Position numbers and translations under genes: made by a program. Source: Defluviitaleaceae bacterium (GTDB lineage Bacteria; Bacillota; Clostridia; Lachnospirales; UBA5962). From it: a stretch of DNA of 7,194 bases. The DNA lies in NCBI GenBank assembly GCA_009787435.1, contig WRFW01000147.1:1-7194 (forward strand), given 5' to 3'. Below are positions 1 to 5,736 of this stretch, one piece after another. Under the pieces are notes generated by a model. That model was not told the origin of the DNA. It did not search any database and worked only from the letters and a program-made list of their open reading frames with translations. The stretch's first letter is position 1. Every line of letters begins with the position of its first letter.

Positions 1-1155
1 TGCCTTAACTGTTTCAGCTTGCTCTAAGTTTTGAACTGGGATAGTTTCTTCAGCTTGTAATTGTTCTGCTTCTTCTATATTACTAGGTTCTTCAATTTGC
101 TTTTCTTCTTGCTTAAAGTTTGTATATTCTTCAAGGGCAAAATCTTTTAAATGGGCTGTGCTTTCAAGTGCTTCTTCTATTTCTTTATAAGTTAAATTAG
201 TAGTAATTTCAGCTGAGAAGCCTCTTTCCCGAACTATATTTATAGTAGTTTCATCTAGTAAATTTTCTGGCTCTTGAGAAACAACGTGTATTTTATCACC
301 AAAGTTGTAAAGAAAAGTGTATGCACGAACATTTTCCATTTCAGCCCCCTCATGAAAGCTAAAACGTACAAAAAAAGCATTCTTAAAACTAGGTGCTTCT
401 TTAACTTCTTTTTCTAGTTCCTCAATGTTAAGCTTTTTTATATATATACTTCTATCTAAAATATCTTTAATTTTTTCTAATGAAAGGCTACTTTCGAAAT
501 TTATGCTGAAACCATTTTTTTGAATTATAGCAACTGAATCTTCGTTCATTATATCTTCAGGGGTTGTAACTATATTTGTTGCAACTTCTTTTAAATTATG
601 AACCATAGTGAAAGCACGAACATTTTCCATTTCGCTACCCTCTTTAAAAAATATGTGTGCTTTAAAACTTCCTAAATTTGAAGTGTTTTCATTACTTTTT
701 TCTTTAATCTCCGGTGATTGGGAATCTTCTTTAATATTTTCTTCTTCAGGTGATTCCCCTTTTAAATCCGCTAAACATTTTTTAATATTATTAACAAGCT
801 CCATAGGCTTTTCATCTAATTCAGCATTTAATTCTATTTTTTCTAACTGAAGCTTAACAAAATCAACAACTTCAAGCACTAAGTCTGTTATGTAGTCAAA
901 ATCGGCTTCTATATTTGGGTCTTCTCTTAGGAAAAAGAAAAGGTCTTCTATTACATGGGTAACATCTGCCAAAGTATGAAATAACATCATAGAAGCAGAA
1001 CCTTTTATAGTATGCATTATTCTAAATATTTCATTAATTGTTTCTTGTGTATATTCATCACCAACCGCTATCATAGTATTTTCAAGCTGTTCAACTAAAA
1101 TGCCCATTTCATGAGTAAACATACCAAGCATTGATTCTCTATCTATATCGTTCAT
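1..1155 (-). CDS. cheA: Chemotaxis histidine kinase CheA, N-terminal part (cut by window edge)
   Basis: CheA is the cytoplasmic kinase of the chemoreceptor array; it autophosphorylates and passes phosphate to CheY and CheB. The 385 codons visible are open to the left edge, so the dimerisation, ATPase and CheW-like regions lie outside. Residues 1-110 are the Hpt (P1) domain with the motif HTIKGSA and phospho-acceptor H48. An acidic linker follows (about 110-160). Two CheY-binding P2-type domains come next, about 163-247 and 257-344, both carrying the signature EMENVRA (M176 and M273). A Glu/Gln-rich linker runs to the edge. The start is the ATG at 1155, with GGAGG at 1161-1165 and 5 nt spacing. 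The gene follows cheR on the same strand after a 218-bp structured gap with its own candidate promoter. Identity is seen directly from motifs; the function is that known for the family. Confidence 0.95.
   Translation of the reverse strand, partial: MNDIDRESMLGMFTHEMGILVEQLENTMIAVGDEYTQETINEIFRIMHTIKGSASMMLFHTLADVTHVIEDLFFFLREDPNIEADFDYITDLVLEVVDFVKLQLEKIELNAELDEKPMELVNNIKKCLADLKGESPEEENIKEDSQSPEIKEKSNENTSNLGSFKAHIFFKEGSEMENVRAFTMVHNLKEVATNIVTTPEDIMNEDSVAIIQKNGFSINFESSLSLEKIKDILDRSIYIKKLNIEELEKEVKEAPSFKNAFFVRFSFHEGAEMENVRAYTFLYNFGDKIHVVSQEPENLLDETTINIVRERGFSAEITTNLTYKEIEEALESTAHLKDFALEEYTNFKQEEKQIEEPSNIEEAEQLQAEETIPVQNLEQAETVKA
124..669 (-). repeat. Tandem duplication of the P2 (CheY-binding) domain within cheA
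   Basis: Two copies of about 85 residues lie at 415-669 (first copy, residues 163-247) and 124-387 (second copy, residues 257-344). They share the order F.EG.EMENVRA, then P-E at the following strand, then a GFS strand and a final helix with LK or KK. Signature methionines are 97 residues apart. Protein similarity is moderate, but a 20-nt exact DNA repeat is retained over the EMENVRA codons at 323-342 and 614-633, which suggests either strong codon conservation or local gene conversion. Confidence 0.85.
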
Positions 1156-1208
1156 TTTTGCCTCCGTTTTTTCATATATTAATTATTAATAATAACTAAA
1201 TTGGTTAT

Positions 1209-1311
1209 CTCTAAAAACTTCCTTTGGTCGTTTTTAGCTCACCCTTGAAAAGCCCAAAGAACGGGCTATCTTTAACGCACCTTTAAAAAAACTTAAACTT
1301 TTTAGAGGTGC
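1209..1311 (-). promoter_or_regulatory. Structured cheA 5' leader with competing hairpins
   Basis: Three inverted repeats are packed in about 100 nt of the cheR-cheA gap. The first has arms 1277-1282/1306-1311 (GCACCT/AGGTGC), continued by 1284-1289/1299-1304 (TAAAAA/TTTTTA). The second is 1251-1255/1263-1267 (AGCCC/GGGCT), which on the cheA strand is followed by UUUUC and resembles a weak intrinsic terminator. The third is 1211-1218/1230-1237 (CTAAAAAC/GTTTTTAG). In addition 1209-1217 (CTCTAAAAA) can pair over nine bases with 1299-1307 (TTTTTAGAG), which would break the first and third hairpins. This is an attenuator- or riboswitch-like layout between the candidate promoter and the cheA ribosome site. 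It matches no riboswitch consensus I know. A regulatory role is inferred; the repeats are seen directly. Confidence 0.5.
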
Positions 1312-1367
1312 TAAATTTCACTTTATAAAGCTTCTCTTTAATAATTTGCCCATGTATCACAATATAT

Positions 1368-1397
1368 ATTATATCACTTTTGATACACCGCTGGCAA
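1368..1397 (-). promoter_or_regulatory. Candidate promoter for cheA overlapping the end of cheR
   Basis: On the minus strand TTGCCA (1397-1392, 5 of 6 to the -35 consensus) is followed after 18 nt by TATAAT (1373-1368). TGA directly precedes the -10 box and supplies an extended -10 (TGNTATAAT); this TGA is also the cheR stop codon. Predicted transcription start is near 1361, giving a leader of about 205 nt that contains the competing hairpins. The match is strong for housekeeping sigma. No sigma-28 type flagellar promoter was recognised. Confidence 0.6.
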
Positions 1398-2186
1398 GAG
1401 GTATTTATACTCTGAATCTGCATGCCCAAGGCTTTCAGATTGCCCTATAAATAAATATCCGCTATCTTCTGTTACAGAATAAAATTTTTTAACTAAAATA
1501 TTTCTAGTTGGCGTGTCAAAATAAATCATAGCGTTTCTACAAAATATAACTTGGAAAGGTTTTTTAAAATTAAACTCATCTTCTATAAAATTAAATCTTG
1601 AAAAAGTTATATTTTTACGCAATATAGGTTTTGCAACCATATTAAATTCATCAAATTTTTCAAAATATTTTTTTCGCCATTCTACCGGCAAATCATCTAT
1701 ACTTTCTTTTGGATAAACACCTTTATAAGCTTTATTTAAAACATTATTTGAGATATCGGTTGCTAAGATTTCTAAATTCCAGCTTGGCTTATCTTCAAAA
1801 TATTCTTGAAGAAGTATTTGCAGTGTATAAGCTTCTTCCCCGCTAGAGCAAGCAGCACACCAAAGCCTAATATCTTTAGAGCCTTTATGTTTTAATTCAA
1901 TTTTAGGAAGCACAACATTTTTAAAATATTCAAAATGGCTAGCTTCTCTCATAAAAAAAGTGTGGTTAGTAGATATTCTATCCATAAAACTTTTTGTTAT
2001 TTCAGTGTTTTTATCTTTTAGAAGCGTTTCATAGTATTCACTGAAACTACTGAGCTCTAATTCAGCAATCAAAGGCCTAAGGCGTGAAAAAACAAGTGAT
2101 TTTTTTTCAGTGCTAAGATTTATGCCCATTTTCTTTTTTATTAATCCTCTAAAAAGCTCAAATTCTTCATCCGTTATTTTAAGCAT
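1374..2186 (-). CDS. cheR: Chemotaxis protein methyltransferase CheR
   Basis: CheR transfers methyl groups from S-adenosylmethionine to glutamates of chemoreceptors, setting adaptation together with the esterase CheB. The 270 residues are the usual full length. Residues 1-70 form the helical N-terminal domain. The catalytic domain follows: FFMREASHFEYF (77-88), the SAM-binding stretch with AACSSGEEAYT (111-121), LATDIS (141-146), VIFCRNAMIYFD (213-224) and YLFIGQSESL (244-253). All are close to the family forms. The start is the ATG at 2186, with GAGG at 2191-2194 and 4 nt spacing. cheA lies downstream on the same strand. No TPR extension is present, so this is the classical minimal type. Confidence 0.96.
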   Translation of the reverse strand: MLKITDEEFELFRGLIKKKMGINLSTEKKSLVFSRLRPLIAELELSSFSEYYETLLKDKNTEITKSFMDRISTNHTFFMREASHFEYFKNVVLPKIELKHKGSKDIRLWCAACSSGEEAYTLQILLQEYFEDKPSWNLEILATDISNNVLNKAYKGVYPKESIDDLPVEWRKKYFEKFDEFNMVAKPILRKNITFSRFNFIEDEFNFKKPFQVIFCRNAMIYFDTPTRNILVKKFYSVTEDSGYLFIGQSESLGHADSEYKYLLPAVYQK

Positions 2187-2296
2187 AAAACCTCATTTTT
2201 AAAAACTATAAAAAAATTCTTTTTCGGGTCTTTCCCCTTGGCTTAAGTTTATTAAAAGTTTTCAATCAAAAGTTCAATATTTTTTTCAAAAACTAC

Positions 2297-2326
2297 TTGT
2301 TATTATTATACCACATATGCTAAACT
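2297..2326 (+). promoter_or_regulatory. Candidate tmcAL promoter
   Basis: TTGTTA (2297-2302) and TAAACT (2321-2326) are 18 nt apart, and TGC just before the -10 gives an extended -10. Each hexamer is 4 of 6 to consensus. TATAAA at 2332-2337 is an alternative -10 without a convincing -35. The site overlaps the leftward cheR promoter. Confidence 0.35.
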
Positions 2327-2333
2327 ATATCTA
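2305..2333 (-). promoter_or_regulatory. Candidate cheR promoter (extended -10)
   Basis: The minus strand carries TGG-TATAAT (TATAAT at 2310-2305, TGG at 2313-2311), a perfect extended -10. With 17-nt spacing the -35 position (2333-2328) reads TAGATA, only 4 of 6. Transcription would start near 2298, leaving a leader of about 110 nt before cheR that is A-rich and has only a small GGG/CCC hairpin. Confidence 0.5.
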
Positions 2334-2354
2334 TAAAAATTTTGAGGTAAAGAG

Positions 2355-3434
2355 ATGAAAATTTTAGGAATAGTTGCAGAATATAACCCATTACACAATG
2401 GGCACATACATCACATAAATTGTGCAAAAAAAATTACAAAAGCTGAAATTACTATAGCTGCTATATCTGGCAATTTCGCACAAAGAGGGCTGCCTTCAAA
2501 AATAAATAAATATGATAAAACTGAACTAGCATTAAAAAATGGAATAGATATAGTTATAGAAATACCAACATTTTATAGCACGGCAAGTGCTGAATACTTT
2601 TCAAATTATTCAGTGAAATTATTAGAAAAATCGGGGATAAACGCCCTTGCTTTTGGTGCAGAACACACAAATATAGAAAAATTAATTGAAATATCAAAAA
2701 ATTTAATTAATGAAACAGTTAAATTTAAAAGTGATTTAAAATCAAATTTAAAAAGAGGTTTAAACTTTCCAAAGGCTAGAGAAAATGCACTTATTGTAGA
2801 TAAAGGCATATTAAACCGCCCAAATAATATATTAGCAATTGAATATTTAAAACACCTACCCAAACATATTAAACCATATTTAATAGAAAGAAACCAAAAT
2901 TTAACTTCAGCAACAAAAATTGGAGAGCTTTTGAAAGATGAAAATTGGAATGAAGTGCGAAAAGCTGTACCCCAAAACACTTTTGAAAAACTGAAAAATA
3001 ACAAGTTAGTTACATTGAATGATTTTAGCCAATTATTTCATTATAATTTTAAAAATGCAGAAAATATTTTTGATTTAAATATTGAATTATACAATCGAAT
3101 TAAAAAATCAAAAAGCTTTCTTTTAGAAGATTTAGTTGCCGAAATAACTTGCAAAAACTACACGAAAACTAGAATTCAAAGGGCTATAGTTCATACAATT
3201 TTGAATATAAAAGCTGAAAATATTGACTTTGAAATTCCATTTGTTAGAGTTTTAGGGTTTAAACAAGAAAAGCAAAGCTATTTAAAAGCTATCAAAAAAA
3301 ACATAAAGATAATTACTAACATAAAAAATGAAAATCATACGCTAATCGAAAAAGAGATTTACATAAGCGATATTTTTTACGGTGCAACTGGAAAAAGAAA
3401 CAATATAGAATATAAATTTCCAATTGTGCTATAA
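2355..3434 (+). CDS. tmcAL: tRNA(Met) cytidine acetate ligase TmcAL (YlbM family)
   Basis: TmcAL makes N4-acetylcytidine at the wobble position of elongator tRNA-Met, activating acetate with ATP. The N-terminal nucleotidyltransferase fold shows GIVAEYNPLHNGH (5-17) with the HxGH-type motif HNGH (14-17), SGNFAQRG (38-45), the hydrophobic segment around IVIEIP (66-71), FGAEH (100-104) and RPNNILAIEYLK (155-166). The rest is the helical C-terminal part, with the closing DI.YGATG segment. The start is the ATG at 2355, with GAGG at 2344-2347 and 7 nt spacing. At 359 residues it is shorter than the roughly 400 usual. The stretch that normally carries a GYHD-like loop before SA..IR is shortened, reading ERNQNLTSATKIGELL with Gly where Arg is usual. 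Family assignment is secure; full activity is less certain. The gene appears monocistronic. Confidence 0.9.
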   Translation: MKILGIVAEYNPLHNGHIHHINCAKKITKAEITIAAISGNFAQRGLPSKINKYDKTELALKNGIDIVIEIPTFYSTASAEYFSNYSVKLLEKSGINALAFGAEHTNIEKLIEISKNLINETVKFKSDLKSNLKRGLNFPKARENALIVDKGILNRPNNILAIEYLKHLPKHIKPYLIERNQNLTSATKIGELLKDENWNEVRKAVPQNTFEKLKNNKLVTLNDFSQLFHYNFKNAENIFDLNIELYNRIKKSKSFLLEDLVAEITCKNYTKTRIQRAIVHTILNIKAENIDFEIPFVRVLGFKQEKQSYLKAIKKNIKIITNIKNENHTLIEKEIYISDIFYGATGKRNNIEYKFPIVL

Positions 3435-3452
3435 TAAACTTTTGAAAACCAA

Positions 3453-3484
3453 AAATACAGGTTAAATTTTTTCAACCTGTATTT
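3453..3484. terminator. Bidirectional terminator between tmcAL and the HTH gene
   Basis: A perfect 11-bp inverted repeat (AAATACAGGTT at 3453-3463, AACCTGTATTT at 3474-3484) with a 10-nt loop lies 18 nt after the tmcAL stop and 27 nt after the convergent gene's stop. The A/T ends of the stem give a U-rich exit in both directions. The convergent layout fits a shared terminator. Confidence 0.8.
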
Positions 3485-3511
3485 AGTTTGCATTAATTAT
3501 TAGCTAAATTT

Positions 3512-4564
3512 TTAAACGTTACTGTGGTCAATAGCTAAATCCTTAATTAGCTCTAATTTTTCTTTTGGCAATGTAGAAAGAGCAGGTATAATTTTATTAA
3601 TTATAGCTGTTCTCTCATCCACTTTTTTAAACTCACCTTCTTTGCCAAAATAAAGCCTACCAATTTCTACATCAAGTATAGTTGATAGCTTATAAACTGT
3701 AATAGCCGCTACACTTTGCTCACCACGCTCATATGCACCTATATTTGTATGCTTCATGTTAATTAAAGCACCTATATCTTCATGGCTCATATTGTTTTCT
3801 AGTCGCAATTCTTTAAGGTGTTTACCAATCATTGAATTGAATTGACTTTTAGCTATGAAGCTGCCCATGCCTTTGCTATAAGTGTTAATTTCATCGTTTA
3901 ATTTCTTCCAAACTATTCTATCTACTTTCTTTATATCTTCTAAAGTCTCTTGAATAAGTTCAGTTTCTTTTTTGAAAGCAGCTTTTCTAGCTATAAAAGA
4001 TTTTTTAGTTATAAAATTGTGAGTATGATTTTTGCTTTCTTCACACAATTTTATTCCTTTTTCAAAATATTCCAAAAATCGCTGTTCTAATATGTTAAAA
4101 TTATTATCCTCGGCTGTATAATCGATTTCTTCAAATCTAACTTTTAAAAATCTAAAAATTGTGTTAAAATAAAGAGAGATTTTAACATCTTCATAAAGTT
4201 CACTATCTTTATAGCGTTCTAATTCAACAACAGCTTTATCTATAAGATCTGGAATTTTTAAGTAATCACGATTATAAGATACAGTTAAAGCTAAAAGCCT
4301 TATATCGGTTAACTCCCAAATCATGATATTTTCCAATCTCTTACCTACAGGGTAAATAATTTCAGATATTTCTGAATAACTGACCCCTTCCATCTTAGCT
4401 AGATACATTTTTGAAACTAGCATAGCACCATCTACTTGAAAATCATAATTATATTTTTTTTGGAATGCTAGTAACTCTTTCTGAATTTTCTTTAATTCAG
4501 ATTTTCTACTCTTTCCATCTAGCTTGAAAAATTGGTCTATCAATTCATTTTTAATATGTTCCAT
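3512..4564 (-). CDS. XRE-type HTH regulator with HTH near the C-terminus
   Basis: No specific family name is recognised. Counting from the upstream TTG (354 residues), positions 1-248 are predicted almost all helical and charged, possibly TPR-like, with a Lys/Glu-rich helix around 185-240. A Cro/C1-type HTH follows at about 249-308 (LKELRLENNMSHEDIGALI, then HTNIGAYERGE for the recognition helix region). The tail holds LPKEKLELIKDLA, typical of the helix after such domains. This is the reverse of RRNPP regulators such as PlcR or Rgg, where the HTH comes first. The start is uncertain: ATG at 4564 is given here (350 residues), but AGAGG at 4579-4583 is 14 nt away, while TTG at 4576 is only 2 nt from it. 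The gene is probably a transcription regulator; its ligand and targets are unknown. It converges on tmcAL and lies downstream of the Spo0A-like gene. Confidence 0.8.
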   Translation of the reverse strand: MEHIKNELIDQFFKLDGKSRKSELKKIQKELLAFQKKYNYDFQVDGAMLVSKMYLAKMEGVSYSEISEIIYPVGKRLENIMIWELTDIRLLALTVSYNRDYLKIPDLIDKAVVELERYKDSELYEDVKISLYFNTIFRFLKVRFEEIDYTAEDNNFNILEQRFLEYFEKGIKLCEESKNHTHNFITKKSFIARKAAFKKETELIQETLEDIKKVDRIVWKKLNDEINTYSKGMGSFIAKSQFNSMIGKHLKELRLENNMSHEDIGALINMKHTNIGAYERGEQSVAAITVYKLSTILDVEIGRLYFGKEGEFKKVDERTAIINKIIPALSTLPKEKLELIKDLAIDHSNV

Positions 4565-4624
4565 AATTCTTAACAATACCTCTCTTTTGTTTTATTTTTT
4601 AACTAAAAATAATTCTTAATACTT

Positions 4625-4714
4625 TTAATTTAACTCATATTTTGATAAATTCATTAAAAATAATAAAAATTTTGTCCAATATTCTATGTACACTTTAGCA
4701 CAAAGAATTGCCAT
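4625..4714 (-). CDS. Possible small ORF, 29 codons (doubtful)
   Basis: An ATG at 4714 opens 29 codons ending at TAA (4627-4625). The product starts MAILCAKVYIEYW and has a hydrophobic middle (FLLFLMNL). It lies about 14 nt after the predicted start of transcription from the promoter at 4735-4762 and before the HTH gene on the same strand. There is no recognisable Shine-Dalgarno site, and an ORF this short can arise by chance in AT-rich DNA. Confidence 0.15.
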   Translation of the reverse strand: MAILCAKVYIEYWTKFLLFLMNLSKYELN

Positions 4715-4734
4715 ATCTATGCTAGTTTTCTAAA

Positions 4735-4762
4735 ATTATATAAGCCAGTTTGATATATTCAA
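4735..4762 (-). promoter_or_regulatory. Candidate promoter for the HTH regulator
   Basis: TTGAAT (4762-4757, 4 of 6) and a perfect TATAAT (4740-4735) are 16 nt apart on the minus strand. The -35 box overlaps the stop codon of the Spo0A-like gene. Transcription would start near 4728, leaving a leader of about 150-165 nt before the HTH gene. Nothing else convincing was found in the 4577-4758 gap apart from the doubtful small ORF. Confidence 0.4.
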
Positions 4763-5124
4763 TTATCGGCTATTTTTGTAACTAAAAAGCTTATAAATTG
4801 AGCATTTGTTGGTCTATTTTTGCCTTTAAAAAGTGTTAATTCTTGACCATATCTTTCTTTTAATATATCAGGGTTGCCTCTATTCCAAATAAGCTCTATA
4901 GCATATCTTATTGCCCGCTCAACTTGGTGTGGTTTTGCACCGTAAATTTCGGCAACCCTAGGGTATAAATCGGTAGTTATATTTTGCAATCTATCCATTC
5001 TTTCAAGGCATAAAGTAATTGCTGTAATAGTATAGGGGTACCCTTTCACATTAGGCAAAAGTCCCATAAGCTCAAGAACTTTAGCCGCCTCGCCCTTTTT
5101 TTTGTTAAGTTTTTTTTCATCCAT
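4759..5124 (-). CDS. Stand-alone Spo0A C-terminal (DNA-binding) domain protein
   Basis: The 121 residues match the DNA-binding effector domain of the sporulation master regulator Spo0A, with no receiver domain. Visible family marks are the start helix ending at VKGYPY (26-31), DLYPRVAEIYGAKP (52-65), the recognition helix HQVERAIRYAIELIWNRGN (66-84) and the closing PTNAQFISFL (105-114). In Spo0A the VERAIRHAIE helix reads the 0A box; here E69, R70 and R73 are kept, and Tyr replaces the following His. Without a receiver it cannot be switched on by the Spo0F/Spo0B phosphorelay in the usual way. The start is the ATG at 5124; AAGGAG (5136-5141) is 11 nt upstream, inside the end of the preceding gene. 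It is co-transcribed with that gene (3-nt gap). It could be a constitutive regulator or a competitor of full-length Spo0A; its targets are unknown. Confidence 0.88.
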   Translation of the reverse strand: MDEKKLNKKKGEAAKVLELMGLLPNVKGYPYTITAITLCLERMDRLQNITTDLYPRVAEIYGAKPHQVERAIRYAIELIWNRGNPDILKERYGQELTLFKGKNRPTNAQFISFLVTKIADN

Positions 5125-5127
5125 TGT

Positions 5128-5667
5128 TTAATTTTCTCCTTCTCTAATTTTTTTATAAATACCGTCTCTAAGTTCTATACTTTTATTCAAATCGCTTTTC
5201 ATATGAATTATAGTATAGTCTATAACTTCTCTAGCTTCTTGATAAAGCCCCTCTCTAATTAAAGCCTCAGCAAACATATTCAAACTATGAACATATTGAT
5301 AATAATTACCCTCATAGAGGGCTATTTTTTTTATAGTTGAAGGTCCATATTTCTTTTTTAATTGTATATTTGGTTCTTTTTGAGGAAATATCATTAAACT
5401 ATTTGCTTTATTTGAGACGGAAATTTTCAATTTTTGTAGAAGCTCATTTTGCAGGGAATCTTTAAATGAAAAGTCTTCCTTGGGATTTATAAATAAATTT
5501 TCGGGAATTTCAATATTTTTTGAGCGATTTGCCAAAGCTTCTTCCTTAAGCAGATTCTTTAACTCTTTTCTATGGTTATTGCCCCTGCCAGAAATAATGC
5601 TTTTAAACATTATACCAATTCCTAGTGAAAAAAGTATTGGAATTAATATTACACTAAAATTAATCAA
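5128..5667 (-). CDS. Membrane-anchored protein with TPR-like C-terminus, function unknown
   Basis: The family is not recognised. About 22 hydrophobic residues at the N-terminus (INFSVILIPILFSLGIGIMF) form a membrane anchor or uncleaved signal, followed by a basic stretch (SGRGNNHRKE) that suggests the bulk is cytoplasmic. The middle is charged and low in recognisable motifs. The last 60 residues contain a TPR-like helical pair (MFAEALIREGLYQEAREVIDY). The start chosen is TTG at 5667 (179 residues): the Shine-Dalgarno match AGAGGTGAT (5677-5669) ends one base before it. The GTG at 5673-5671 lies within that site and is unlikely to be used. The gene is first in a unit with the Spo0A-like gene, whose ATG follows three bases after its stop, and it is divergent from the helicase gene. 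A role in anchoring or sensing for the Spo0A-like partner is speculation. Confidence 0.75.
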   Translation of the reverse strand: MINFSVILIPILFSLGIGIMFKSIISGRGNNHRKELKNLLKEEALANRSKNIEIPENLFINPKEDFSFKDSLQNELLQKLKISVSNKANSLMIFPQKEPNIQLKKKYGPSTIKKIALYEGNYYQYVHSLNMFAEALIREGLYQEAREVIDYTIIHMKSDLNKSIELRDGIYKKIREGEN

Positions 5668-5707
5668 AATCACCTCTCTTTTTTTTAGACTTTTTTAAAA
5701 GTTTTTC

Positions 5708-5736
5708 TTTAAATTCCTCTATAAATATGGTATACT
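5708..5736 (+). promoter_or_regulatory. Candidate helicase promoter, probably giving a leaderless mRNA
   Basis: TGG-TATACT (TGG at 5728-5730, TATACT at 5731-5736) is an extended -10 one base from perfect. TTTAAA at 5708-5713 is a 4 of 6 match to the -35 at 17-nt spacing. The usual distance to the transcription start puts it at or within a base or two of the helicase ATG (5743), and no Shine-Dalgarno site lies between. Confidence 0.5.

Noticed and set aside
608..850. 80-codon plus-strand ORF
   Set aside because: It lies wholly antisense within cheA, whose reading frame carries clear P2 and linker sequence; its own product has no recognisable features.
1318..1353. Possible 11-codon leader peptide (MGKLLKRSFIK) in the cheA leader
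   Set aside because: No ribosome site, no run of a single regulatory amino acid, and length within chance expectation.
2225..2237. Small GGG/CCC hairpin in the cheR leader, considered as part of a cyclic-di-GMP riboswitch
   Set aside because: Only three base pairs, and the conserved riboswitch core sequences are absent.
2606..3004. 132-codon minus-strand ORF
   Set aside because: It is antisense to tmcAL; the Phe/Ser-rich product is the expected shadow of a Lys/Asn/Glu-rich coding strand.
4672..4679. TTGTCCAA, one mismatch from a Spo0A 0A box, near the Spo0A-like gene
   Set aside because: A single 7-of-8 match in AT-rich DNA is weak, and it lacks the key CGA core; no exact box was noticed in the intergenic regions.
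4693..4725. TAGCA/TGCTA inverted repeat as a terminator for the Spo0A-like gene
   Set aside because: The stem is only 5 bp around a loop of about 20 nt or more and lacks a U tract on the minus strand.
5480..5698. 72-codon plus-strand ORF
   Set aside because: It is antisense to the membrane protein gene and extends only into its ribosome-site region; it has no ribosome site or family match.
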